From NCBI GenBank assembly GCA_037833965.1, contig AP031351.1, positions 3,980,501-4,044,500 on the forward strand: a stretch of 64,000 nt of DNA, read 5' to 3'. This document shows positions 21,351 through 32,915 of the stretch, piece by piece. The stretch is from Marchantia polymorpha subsp. ruderalis (taxonomy: Eukaryota; Streptophyta; Marchantiopsida; Marchantiales; Marchantiaceae). Positions within the stretch are counted from its first letter, which is position 1. The number at the start of each line of letters is the position of its first letter. Made by a program: the position numbers and the translations under genes. The notes beneath the pieces were generated by a model. That model worked only from the letters and a program-made list of their open reading frames with translations. It was not told the DNA's origin and did not search any database.

Positions 21351-24189
21351 ATGGCGGGAGGTATGGATGTGCACAAGAACAAGTTTGTGGAGCAATGGGC
21401 CACCAACAGGGAAAATTTGGAATTGGCCTTCAAGTTTAATCGGCGAACGGTTCCAATCTGCCTGCTCTTTGGGTTGTTCGTTCCTCTTATCACTTACCAG
21501 GGCATCACATCCGAATTCGTAAGTGATGATTGTGTTTCTTTTGGGGTTTTCCATGTTCTTTACAGTTGAGAATTTTTCCTCCTCCCGTGTGATAGCCAAG
21601 ATACTCTTTCTGATGATGTAGGCGAATTTGCCCTCGCACATGGTTTTCGTTAAGCCTCGATCTAGGGTTCTGCATCATAGTTTATTTATCTGGATAATTG
21701 TGGTCGATCTACATGCGAATGCGGTATGCCTCTTCTTGGGAAAAAAGTCTTTTGTGTTGATTGCACAGTCCCAGGTAGATGTCGACATCTACCTGGGACT
21801 GTGTAAGGTGGGTTACCCGAGCTATTATTTTTCTTGAATAGATCTGAGATAATTCGAGGGTATTTTCTGCAGTCAAAACTCTGTCGGCCATCCAATTGGT
21901 TTTGAATCTTAGCAGGCAGTGGAAAGTGATGTATCAGTTCCGCTTGGGGACGGTCAAGTCATTTCGAGACCTGAACGAGAGTCTAGAAATGCGAGAGGGG
22001 ATTGGGCTGAGTAGGATCCTCGAACTCCTCGCGCTGTCGTAGCTCTCGTTTAAATAGTTTCAGTATCAATCTCATCTTGGAGTTGTGTCTCGTGAGGGGA
22101 GTAAAAGGGGAAGCTATACAGGGAACAGAGATGGCAGGCGGTATGGATGTTCATAAGAATGAGTGGGTTGAGGCTTGGGCAAGTCACCGTGAAAATTTGG
22201 AACAGAAATTTCGATTCAATCGACGGTCCATTCCTGTTTGCTTGCTCTTCGGGCTTTTAACACCGATTTTTACGTATCAATTTGTCAGAGACGAATTTGT
22301 GAGTATTGCATTCAAGAATACCACGTTGATGTATATGCTATTTAGACTTGAGGTCAGATTCGAGAGATTGCCCAAGATTCAGGATAACTCAGAGACGATG
22401 CAAATAAACTGCAAACTATACTTATACTGTGAAGATATGTTACGAGACTTGTACTTCCATCAACCAAAATATTCACAACAAAGCCCTCTGTTTTACAGGA
22501 AGTTCTTGTCGGGGTGCATACTAGGTTTCTTGCTGATTCCTGAGAGAACTTTGTCACTTCCTGTGCCGACTTCTTTGCTTGCTTCATTTGAAAGTAGCGA
22601 CCTTACATCCACCTTTAAGTACGAGCCAACATACTTGAATCTGCAGTAACTGCTGTCATGGCCTCGAATATCTGACAACAGTTCTAACTAGTCACTTGAA
22701 TGTATGATGGGATATCGCTGTAAATGAATTTTACACTTTCATATTGTGAAAAATCTCAAATGTTAGAGATCTGAGCCCCTGTTCAGAACTTTGCCAGCTT
22801 ATGTGATTGTACATCACCTTGCCTAACTCAATTTTAGGAATGAAAGAACTGTTGTGTTAGAAGCATTCCTCACAGGGTCGAGGGCTGAAGTTCTTCAGTT
22901 AAGCTAAGCTGCACGAACGATTGAGTTGGGCTAAGGTGTATTTCGAAATTCTTTTAGAAAGATCGTTGGTCCGTGGATTATCAGGAACTCTTGTCTTGAA
23001 ACCTTGTCCGTCTTGTTCGTGCATAACGTCACAATGAGGATTATTTTGATTACTGAATACACTATGTTGAAAGCTGTGTTTAGTTTATCTAACAGGTTTG
23101 GCTGCGCATATGTTGTTTGTCATTTTTACTGCGTTTGATCACTGTACACATTCTATTTACATCAATTCACATGCCATTTTGCTAGTGTCTTCGCCACCTT
23201 GTCCTTCGGTGTGTGGACACCAAACTGTCAACATATGTTGGAGGTGTCCTGCTCTGAACTAGAAGTTCTGAGTTCTTTTTGGTGCATCCTGTCCGACTTT
23301 AGCATTCGCAAAGAAATTACTTTTTTCTGCCTCGTGAAACTTTTTTTCATATCTGCTGGTATTTATCACTCCTCCTTTTCCTTGGGTCTTTGGCTGTTCA
23401 GGCCAAAGACCCAAGGGCCTCATTGTGTATGTAGTCATGTTTGACTGGTCTTATTGTTTCTGGTGAATTGCATCGCCTCTCTCATTGGATACCTTATATT
23501 CTTACACCCGCTCCAACGGCGTTTGTTCCTGCGACAGAGACATCAAAGTAATCAATTTTGTCGTACAAATCCTTACAAGTTTTTGTTTACAAGTACTTTG
23601 CCATGCGCCTCATGTTTGGATACCTTTTTACCTATCAAAGAGTGCATATGATACACAATTTTTGGGTTTTCATGAAGCTCCAAAGAACAAGTCCTGCATT
23701 TTATTTCGTAATCAAATCGATTTCCTGCAAGCGATTGAGTTCGGACTTTGAGTTGGATGTCCGGAATGTATTTGTTGCTTTCGGCCCAGTTTATTGAGTT
23801 CTAAAAGGTTCACATTCAAATCGAAAATTATGTGGATGTGACCTTACTTTTAAAAGGAGCTTGTAGTGATGAACTTGTTGTGAGGGTGGCTAGTGTGGAA
23901 AGTCGACCCTGAGACTTACTTTATCTTGTCCTCTATCATAGAGTTCCAGATCTCGTTCAGTTACTTGATCGCGGTTCTCCTCAGTGTTTGACCTAATACT
24001 CCCTTGAGCAGCTGTGAGTGTTGCCGTCTCATAGCGACTACGATGAAGCTCCTTGCCTGTTTTCTGGAGAATCTTGTCTTGGGTGCAAGAATCGATGCGA
24101 TATTGTTTTACTGAAGATCAATGTTCTTTCAAATTGTGCAGCATAAGCAGGATCAGATGGCCGGAAGAGCGCCACGCAAGTTTTTATAG
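21351..24189 (+). CDS. Complex I subunit B15/NDUFB4-like, isoform from first exon A
   Basis: Small inner-membrane accessory subunit of mitochondrial NADH dehydrogenase (complex I). Exon A, 21351-21518, encodes 56 residues beginning MAGGMDVHKNKFVEQWATNR, with one hydrophobic segment (about residues 35-50, VPICLLFGLFVPLITY). It ends TSEF at a GTAAGT donor in phase 0. The only matching last exon seen is 24142-24189, preceded by TTGTGCAG; it encodes HKQDQMAGRAPRKFL and stop. The join gives 71 residues, the same length as the plant family as I recall it (Arabidopsis At2g31490 type). To reach that exon, exon A must skip the second first exon at 22131. If the intron is retained, translation would stop about 18 codons after the donor. 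The GC-rich leader at 21100-21350 fits a promoter/5' UTR. Confidence 0.75.
21764..21803. repeat. Perfect 40-bp palindrome without spacer
   Basis: The left arm CACAGTCCCAGGTAGATGTC is followed directly by its exact reverse complement, with GTCGAC at the centre. It lies in the intron after first exon A of the NDUFB4-like locus. In RNA it would fold into a 20-bp hairpin with almost no loop. It could be a recent inverted duplication, a transposon footprint or an assembly artefact. Confidence 0.95.
22131..24189 (+). CDS. Complex I subunit B15/NDUFB4-like, isoform from first exon B
   Basis: Second copy of the first coding exon, 22131-22298. It also encodes 56 residues, begins MAGGMDVHKNEWVEAWASHR and ends VRDEF at a GTGAGT donor in phase 0. 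By my count 37 of 56 residues equal exon A, including the MAGGMDVHKN start, ENLE, FNRR and PxCLLFGL. It is followed, after a 1.84-kb intron, by the terminal exon 24142-24189 (HKQDQMAGRAPRKFL). This gives a complete 71-residue protein of normal family length. This isoform needs no exon skipping and is the simpler gene model. The open frame running on from exon B to 22649 is intron read-through. AATAAA at 24372-24377 is a candidate polyadenylation signal. Confidence 0.85.
23380..23416. repeat. Perfect 15-bp-stem inverted repeat
   Basis: CCTTGGGTCTTTGGC at 23380-23394 and GCCAAAGACCCAAGG at 23402-23416 are exact complements, with a 7-nt spacer. It lies in the intron between first exon B and the last exon of the NDUFB4-like locus. 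Confidence 0.9.
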
Positions 24190-24371
24190 ATGGATGAAGA
24201 TGTGACTCTGAAATGGAGAATTTTGTTGATAGATGTAAGCGTTGCGCGAATACAAAACACAAGGGACCCTGCGAGATTGGCCTTATGGGACGATGTGTCT
24301 AAAGGAGCTCAGAGATCGTCCATCCACTGCATTTAAGCAGCTAAAAGAGCATATTATTCTGCTGTCCTTCC

Positions 24372-24377
24372 AATAAA
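24372..24377 (+). terminator. Candidate polyadenylation signal of the NDUFB4-like locus
   Basis: AATAAA lies 183 nt after the stop codon of the shared last exon, in a plausible 3' UTR position. A second AATAAA lies farther on at about 24512. No transcript end is known. Confidence 0.4.
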
Positions 24378-24399
24378 TTTGGTCTTACGTCTTGAGGGT

Positions 24400-27300
24400 T
24401 GCCAGGTTACTGTCAAGTCAGTGTAGCGGACACATTTAGCCCCTTGAATGCCTTCTTTGTTCAAAACTTTCACCAGTCGGTAGTCTGCATAGAGAGCTTG
24501 AATGTCAAGTTTTAATAAAATTGTGAAACTCTAGGTGAGTAATTTTGGTCTCCGTGATTTGGATGATTCCTTGCTTAGTCGCAAGCCTTGAAGGGGATAT
24601 GAGAAGGTTTATCACACGAAATTGCACATCTGAATCACTTCGACGTCGACTTATACTATATCTGAGCAATCGCCGTAGTATACTCTGTGCTGAATGTAAT
24701 GCCTTCCCTTCTCACTCTATCCACCTCCTTGGAACCACTTGAAGATCTTGCATTTAGGTTCATTGTCAGGCAGAAGAAATTACCGAAGGCTAAGAACTCA
24801 GGCTTTGAGGCAAGTTAGTGTCGCAGCCTTTTTAAAATGTGCAATGCATTCGTCATTGAACAACCTCCTCTCCTCCCAGTGATCGAGCTGTTTACTTGTT
24901 CACTGAAACGTCATGAGGCATTCACTCTTTACCGTGTGCTTCTCCTTTCTCGACGTCCTCTTATAGCCCCTAACAAATACAAGTTTTTCAACACTCTGAA
25001 AGCCTGATGAGCGTCATTTCGCTTTAGGTAGACGCTAGCCTTGAATCTTTGTGAAAGCTGTGTGCCATTTGATAGAGTAGGTCATCTTTTGGGAAAGCTG
25101 GATAGATGCTTGGGATTTTGAGACGAGAACTTTTCCTCCTTCGTAGTATTGTGCTCGCAATTATTGCATACCGTAGCTAAGATGTTTTGCCGCATTTATT
25201 CTTGGACATGAGTGTCGTTGTCATGTGGTTGTTGTGGGTAAATAGGTATCCCAGCTTTTGAATAGCCTTTCATGTACTTATTAATGATGGAATCACGGCG
25301 TGCAAGCTGCTTTGGTACGAGAGAAGGTCCCATTTTTTCAACGAGGAATCTACAAGGTTCTCGTGAGACTCTAGACACTCACACATGCTCAAAGGTCACC
25401 AGAGAATTCTCAGTTGTCTGATTTTCTTTTGACAATCTGGCAAAGACGTGTTCAAGCGGTGCGAAAAAGCTGCGAAGCAATGGAATGTGACGAGGAATGT
25501 ATCGGGCAGCGGAAGATGTTGGTTATCTCGTAGACAGGGAGGATCGTCAAAGGCAAAGATTATGTCCTGGAGACAAAGAGTTTGGCCCACTCAGTTAGCT
25601 ATGTACTTGGATTGTCGGCTGGGAGGAAGGTTGACGAAAATTACGCACTGCCATCTAGCGGAAACGGTGACCGGTTTGGACGGTTGCTACGCCTCGAGTG
25701 TGGCCCAATCATTTCAACCCATAGCATTGAAGGTGGTACTGAGCGTGGAGTGTGAAAGAGCGCATCCGTAGTGCCGAGGTCGGGTTCGCATGACAAGTTA
25801 GTGACGTGATGACTTGGCGGCCCCGAAAAGCTGACAGAATGTGCCTGCTGATGTGTAGTTGAAATTTGTATGAGTACCATGTTCAGTCCAATAAAGTCTG
25901 TTTGTGTTCCAACCCTCCGTGCTTCTCATAACAGCCTTGCCGATCGAATCGTTTTCGGTGTACATCAAGCAGCCCCAGTTATTTCTGACCACGGTAAAAC
26001 AAGCGGCAAGTCTTCCTTTCTCCTGCCTTCTGTCCATGGAATCTCACCAGTATGAGCTCCGAGAGAGTAGAATGCGCGCCGAGTTTGTCAAGCTTAGCTG
26101 AAAGCCTGTGAGCATTTTTTTATATGATCCGGTAGCATTGCCTACTATGCAAGCACTCGAGAAATTCTAGCGAATATTTGCTTATATTTCCATCACCATG
26201 GCCGAGTTCAACGTCGATGTATGCGTTCCTGTCCACATTGCACGGTGGGGATACGTAGACACGAGGATCCGTTAGGTGTCTCGCAGTGTGTCAGAGAGCC
26301 GATTTTCAAATCGGTGAAGAAGTCAATTCTGCAGCAGGTCTTGGGGTACAACCACAGCTTTCTTTACATCTCACATTGGCCTTCTAAGCTCCATCTTCTC
26401 GTTCTTCACCTTCGACAAGCAGCAAGAGAGCCTTGGGTGATGATCAAACTGAGCCGGACGACACGTACGGAGAATACCAGCGCTGTTGACAAGTATTCTG
26501 CTCTCGAGAAGCGTGCAGAAGGTCGATTTTCCTCTACTGGAAAAATTGACTTTTGGGCCAAACCTCTCTGCCATCCACTTGGTGATAGTCGTAGTACGTG
26601 CTGCAGCTTTTGCCCTTCACATCCCCGGGCCCCGTCACAATCAATCGCGGCCCGTAAAGGAGAATTCTATTACCGACCCTCCAATGAACATGGGACTCGC
26701 TTTCGGCCGTTTTGGCCGAGACCGTCACCCACCGCCTCACCTTCCTTTCATCGCCGAGAATAGGAGGGGCGCATTTCCCTTCTGTAAAACAATATTCAAA
26801 TCTATATGGGGCCCCGAGTAATTTGCTGGTCTCCGTCGCCACCCGGTTTAGGAGGATTGCCGGAGAGGGGGTTCAAACCCATGTGACGGGTTTGAATCTT
26901 CATGTGTATGTCTTATTTGGCAAAGGTGAAGGAAGTCATTGATTTCTGTTCACTAGTGGTCAATATGCCCTCCCCCAGTCTACCTTCACTGCACTGCATG
27001 TTGGCCACCGGGCACCGGGCTTCAGTGTCGCTATATTCTGAATTGATATACTTGAAATATCTGCGCGGATTTTCCATAATAATCATCCATCGAACCTACC
27101 GGAGTTGTCGAAGGTCCAAGACCTAGTAGTGCCTTGGGACCACCCTCCTCCCTTGATTCCTCTCAATCTTCTTTACTAATGTTGATAGGTGAGCACCTCT
27201 TCTTTTCAATTATTGGCTGGGCTGCCACTTGGGTTTTGTTTTAACCCACGTCAAGTCAGTCGGTCAGTAGTAGTCAACTTTACTCTTCCGCAGGTTGGGA

Positions 27301-27460
27301 GTCGTGACCACCTCTGGTTCCAGGTTTCTACTGCTTTCTCTGTGCAAGGACAACTTCTGCCTTCATTCTCGAATCAAATGCCTGAATATGCAGGCTTACC
27401 TGCGCGCTTATAAAATGTGACATTCCAGAGCAAGAACAACACACAAGAACAATGGACTGC
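24400..27460. other. No gene recognised (3 kb)
   Basis: Mixed-composition sequence with overlapping open frames on both strands and no family motif. The longest frame (plus 26221-26763, 180 codons) overlaps equally open opposite-strand frames and looks like chance. One minus-strand frame, 25333-25196 (45 codons, MGPSLVPKQLARRDSIINKY at its start), has a TTGTAG acceptor-like site just upstream. It could be a terminal exon of an unidentified gene. Confidence 0.5.
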
Positions 27461-30400
27461 CGTCTACAGTATATGTATACATGAGCTCACGCCCCCAGCA
27501 CAAAATAGACAAAATTCTAATATAACGGAGGGTTTCACGTGGAATGCAGCAATCTCATGACATGGGAGATAAACTTCATATTATATGTCGTGTCTTCGTA
27601 TATTGAAGATGGAAATGTTATGTATCATCCTATTGTCATATTAAAGACCCTTTCATGGCCATTTTCTTGCCCTTCCTGATGTTTTGCTTAAATCGGAACC
27701 AGTTCAGCAATGAATTTGTTCATACACTTCGAATATTTATCTTTTACATAAATTGATTTTGACTTCATGCGAGTCTGATCTTGAAGAGCACATTCGATGA
27801 ATTACACTAAACTGCAACCTTGCGTATTTAATCTGAGAGTGATAAATACTGTTCCGAATCTCGATTTGAATTTTAAATCCGAAAACCAAGATTTGACCTT
27901 CGATAAAAGATTAAACTAACCTCACATGGCAGAAATATGAAATTCATGTTTTAAAAAACATGAGATATGACATCTGAATACCTTATTGTTCCATTTTAAG
28001 TCACAATTATTGCAGGCATGATAAAAGGATTCTTTTAATACAATGAACATTCTCCTGAGACCATCTTTTTTGTGTTTATTAGGTTACTCCTCATTTTAGC
28101 GAACAAATATTAAATTGAGAAAATTGCAGTAAATTCAAAAGAACAAATAAAATCAATTTATTATTCAGTAATCATTTAGATATAAAAATTACCTATAATC
28201 ATATTAATTTCAAATGAAAACCATATTTCACTATAATATATTATTTTCCAATTGCAAGATTTTTAACTTTGAACTTAATTATACCTAAATCATGCAAGTA
28301 AATTTTTTTAAAAAGTCATTGAAGTATATAAGATTCAATATATATACTTTGCAAACGGCATATAGTTTGTTTTAAGAAATTAAAAAATTTAAAAGCTAAA
28401 AAATTTTAAAAATAAAAATATGTCCAAATTCAACAATTCTTTCAACAAATTTTACATTTTGATGCAAAATTTTTTTAATTAAAATTTTAAAAATTGTATG
28501 AAAAATGTATAAAGATCTACATTAAATTATTAGGTTTTAAAATTTGATAGCATCATTTTAACTTTTATATGTGTGTCATCAAAATAATTTTGATAAATAG
28601 TGTTAGTTTCAAAAAATTTCATTTATTTATTTTCAATTTAATAACAAAATTGCATAAATTTTCTTTTATTAACATATCGCGCAAAACATAGCTCAATCTT
28701 CATAAATCTACTTACCAAATTCAGATGTAGACATAATTTCCTGGTCATGATTTGAAATGATTTTTGATGAATAAATAATGAAATTTATACTATTGATTGC
28801 ATTGAATTATTTTCATTAGATCAAATTGTATCTAATTATTTGTTACTTTATATTAAAAATTTTTTGATGTAAAAAGCATATGTAAATTCTAATTAAATAT
28901 ATCTGGCTAGTTGGTATTTGTAGATTTCCTTATTAAAACTTATTTAGCTAGATTTTCTTCAATATATGAATTATGATTGAATTATAAAATTTTTCTATTT
29001 TTTTGGACATAAAAATATTTTTCTTATATTTAATTTAGATCAAAATGGGAATTTTAGCTTCATGTTTTTTGATGAAATATTTTTGATTTATTTTTCATGA
29101 ATTTTCAAATTTAAATTTAAATATTGTTTCAAATTCAAACTAATTCATTTAGGGCTTGCAATAACAATCAAATATGATTTTGAATTTACTTTGGCATAAA
29201 AATTTTATAATAGATTTATAAATTAAAAAGTATTTGATTTTTTTTATACAAAATTTTATGATAGTCTGTTTTAAATTTTTTAAAATTTCAATATGTGATC
29301 AATTGCATGATGTTAATATGAAATGATTCATTATGTGTTATATAGATTCATATTGCTGAAAATTTTATTAAATTTATTCATATATAAGTATGAAACATTC
29401 TCATGAAAATAAGCATAAGCTTTCTTTGAAGAAAAATTTTGCTTTGATATTTACTTGATATTTTGCATCAAAATGTGAATACAAGTTTAAGATATTTTTT
29501 CCTAAATCTAATAATAATAATTCATTTATTTGTCTCACCATATTGTAGTGCATGTGAAATCTCATGCAATATTTACATATTATATAAAGAGTGACAATTG
29601 TCATTGACATACATGTTAGTAGGTAAATAAATTTGTTGTAACTTAGATTAGTGTCACTCTAGTTAATATGAGTAAAATTGATCATGACAATTCTCCTTCA
29701 CATACATGTTTGTAGTTAGTTTGATTTTTTTTTTTACATTAACTCTCTAGTAAAACACTCTAGTTTATATGAATAGAGTTGGTCTATCACTGCATATGAT
29801 AGCTCGTGGTCGCTTTTTATAACGCAAATAAGGATTCAAAAAAGAACAATGTAATACATACTTGGACATAGCCTATGAATATGGACCACACAATTGCATG
29901 AACATATTTTCAACTGAGACTAGTGTTACACTAATTCTTGTGAAAAAAATAAATCTATCAATTTTAAATTTTAAATTAAAAACATGTAGATTTAAGTTTT
30001 GTGTTATCTAATGCATGAACAGTTTTTTAATCCAGATTAATGTTTTTTTATATTATATGAATAGAGTTAAACTATCACTTTCTTTGAAAGTGAATTCTAG
30101 TTCTTTCTTACACAATTGAGTTTTGTATAAAAAACAATGTCTAGTTTTTTTTAATTCATAACCTAAAAATATGAATCACAAAAATCTAAAATTTCAATTT
30201 TGTGTGTTTTGGTTGCATGAAAGTAATTTTTGTTAAAATCTAAAGACATGAATCACAAATATCTTATCATCCATTTTGTGTGTACTTTGTGTTTTGATTG
30301 CATGAAAATATTATAGACGGTTGAGTCAATTATGTAGACTTTACATTTCAAAACAAAATTGGCATGACAATCTAATAATAATACTGTCAATTAATCTTCA

Positions 30401-32882
30401 TTACAACTCATACTTTGTCGGATGAATGTTGTAATTTGTAGTAGAAGATTAAAAGATTGAATGCAAGTTTTAATCGGATGAAATAAATAAGAAAAAAAAT
30501 CTGATCAACTCTCTGCAAATCGTAAAATACTTGTTGAGATCCAACACTATTCACTTTAATCGATGAGATATCTTAACAAGACCAAAGTTCACCGTCATTC
30601 ATAATCCAATGCGAGTTCTAGTAACTGCTTTGCTTACTAATCTAGCATCCATGTTTTTCATGTCAATTTTTTCACTCAAAGATAGATCATGATACGATGG
30701 TTTGGAAAAAGTACAATTGACTACAACTACTTGAGTCAAAACAATGCACCAACTCAAAATGCCACAGGTGATATTCAAAAATTTCATGTTCTAGATTCAT
30801 GTAACATTGCCATAGTGTATCAAGGAGCTACTATGATAAATTAGAAATATCAAATCGCATATATAAATGCTTCAAACCTCCTAAATGTAATGATTTTCTC
30901 TTAAACTATCACTTTGTTCACACTATTAAGGGCAATTTTGAAATCACATTTGTTACTAAAACTTGTATAAAACCATGGATGACGATGAGAAGAAGTGCCG
31001 TTTGAGTTCTATCGTATAAAATGAATTTTGTTGAACCTAAAAAAGTATTTTGTGTTTTGAAGGTATCCCATCAAGTTATTTTTCAATGCATAAACATCAA
31101 TTTGATAATTTGAATTCTGCAAGATATTAATCATTTTCAAAATTTGTCATTAAATTATTTTTTTTAAAATTATTTAATGATACAATAATGTAAAATATTT
31201 ATTATTTCAATTATTCACAAAAAATATAATTATCAAAGAATTTTATATTACTCTTGAGTAAAATTTCAATCTTAAAATAATTTTTCCTTGTTTATATAAT
31301 GAAAAAAGTTAATATTTAAAACAGTGATTTTAAGACATCATTTTGCAAGATATTATGAATTAATTAAAAAATTTGTTGATTTTTTTAATCAAATTCTTAT
31401 TAATGAAACTAGTTTGTCATAATATAAAAAAAACTGATTGAAGATATTGTTAAAAAAGAACCAAATAAACGAACAAATACAAAGCAACACATGCAACTTG
31501 CACATCACAAATTGGAAAAAATCACAAGTTCAATTTCAGTAAGAAAATACAAATTTTATCATCTACAAACTATGTCCAAAGTAACAACAAAGTCTTCATT
31601 AAAAAACCTACAGAACATTCAATGAAAGTTGTGGTTTGTTGTTTTATATACTTGATAACACAATCTTTAATTTTAATATGAAGTAACATTAACTCTACAT
31701 CTAATTTGAGTTGCATTGAATAGAGTTCAATCCAAAAATTGATTGAATATTAACAATCTTCTCTTCATTTTATGTTAGGAGAACAATATACTCCAAAGTT
31801 TTTATAATTAATCTACAAAACATTCTATAAGAAATTATAAGATGGATTTTTTTTAAAACTACAGCGAACGATAATTAATTTGTAGTCACATGATGTGGAA
31901 AAAATAAAAATTGCTACTAATTTCTATCTATGGTTCTCATGCAAAACTTGCGGAATAACACAATGTATCTTAAAGCTGTATAAAAAAATAGATTTGGTCA
32001 TCGATCAATTGGATTGAGTTTTTTGTCAAATTTAACTAGCTCAATATATGTATCAAAGATTTTTACTTTGATAAAATAATATTGAGCTAGTTAAAAATAA
32101 TCTTATGTCAATGAAATTCATAATTGTGCATCAACTGATTTGTAAATTCATATAAACATCTAATCATAATAATTTTTTAATCTTTTCAAATTTTTTTGAT
32201 TTAACTTGAATCTTATGTTGATTTTTGCATATGTCAATGTTGTATTGATAATTTGCCAAAATGATTTGCACATTTTTTCAAATAAATAAAAGAAAGAAAA
32301 TTTTTAGCATAGTAAATGCTAGTTTGAAAAGTAATATACCATTATTACTATTAAAGTGTATTATCTATGTATATAATAAAAATTTAGATATAAAACTTTC
32401 AATTTCATTATTCTTGTACTCTATTTTAATTTACAAAGTCATTTTAGCAGAAAATAAATCGAATATTGATAGATTCATATAATAATCAAATTTGCATTCA
32501 AGATGAAAATTTTGAAAAATTCTAAAATTATATTAAGTTTAAACAATCATATCACAATGATTAAATCAAATTAAGTATATGTAACTTGTGATTAAAATTT
32601 TTATCATGACAGGGTTTAAAGTAGTTTACATTCAACATTTTAATATTTTTTGAGCTAAATATCCAACCTATGGTGTTGAAGAAAAAAAATGTCTTTTTAC
32701 CTTTATGAGAAGGCAATGTATAACATCGTGTATCATAAGTTAAACATTACTTTCAATATTGTTTGAGCTATGGACCAATAGAATATTTATATGTCAAATT
32801 AGGAAATTTTGCATATAAATTATATGAAATTTGTTTAAATTTTTTTTAAATTTAAAAAAAATATTAGATTTTTTAAAAGATA

Positions 32883-32883
32883 G

Positions 32884-32914
<31 letters not shown>

Positions 32915-32915
32915 T
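32883..32915. repeat. (TA)n microsatellite
   Basis: An alternating TA run interrupted by a few G and C bases, inside the AT-rich block. Confidence 0.8.

Noticed and set aside
22131..22649. A 173-codon protein starting at first exon B (190-codon open frame from 22077)
   Set aside because: Only the first 56 codons match the family; the rest is read-through past a good GTGAGT donor, and the family is about 71 residues long.
26821..26890. Possible tRNA because of GGGTTCAAACCC
   Set aside because: The T-arm-like string is present, but no D-arm, anticodon arm or matching acceptor stem surrounds it.
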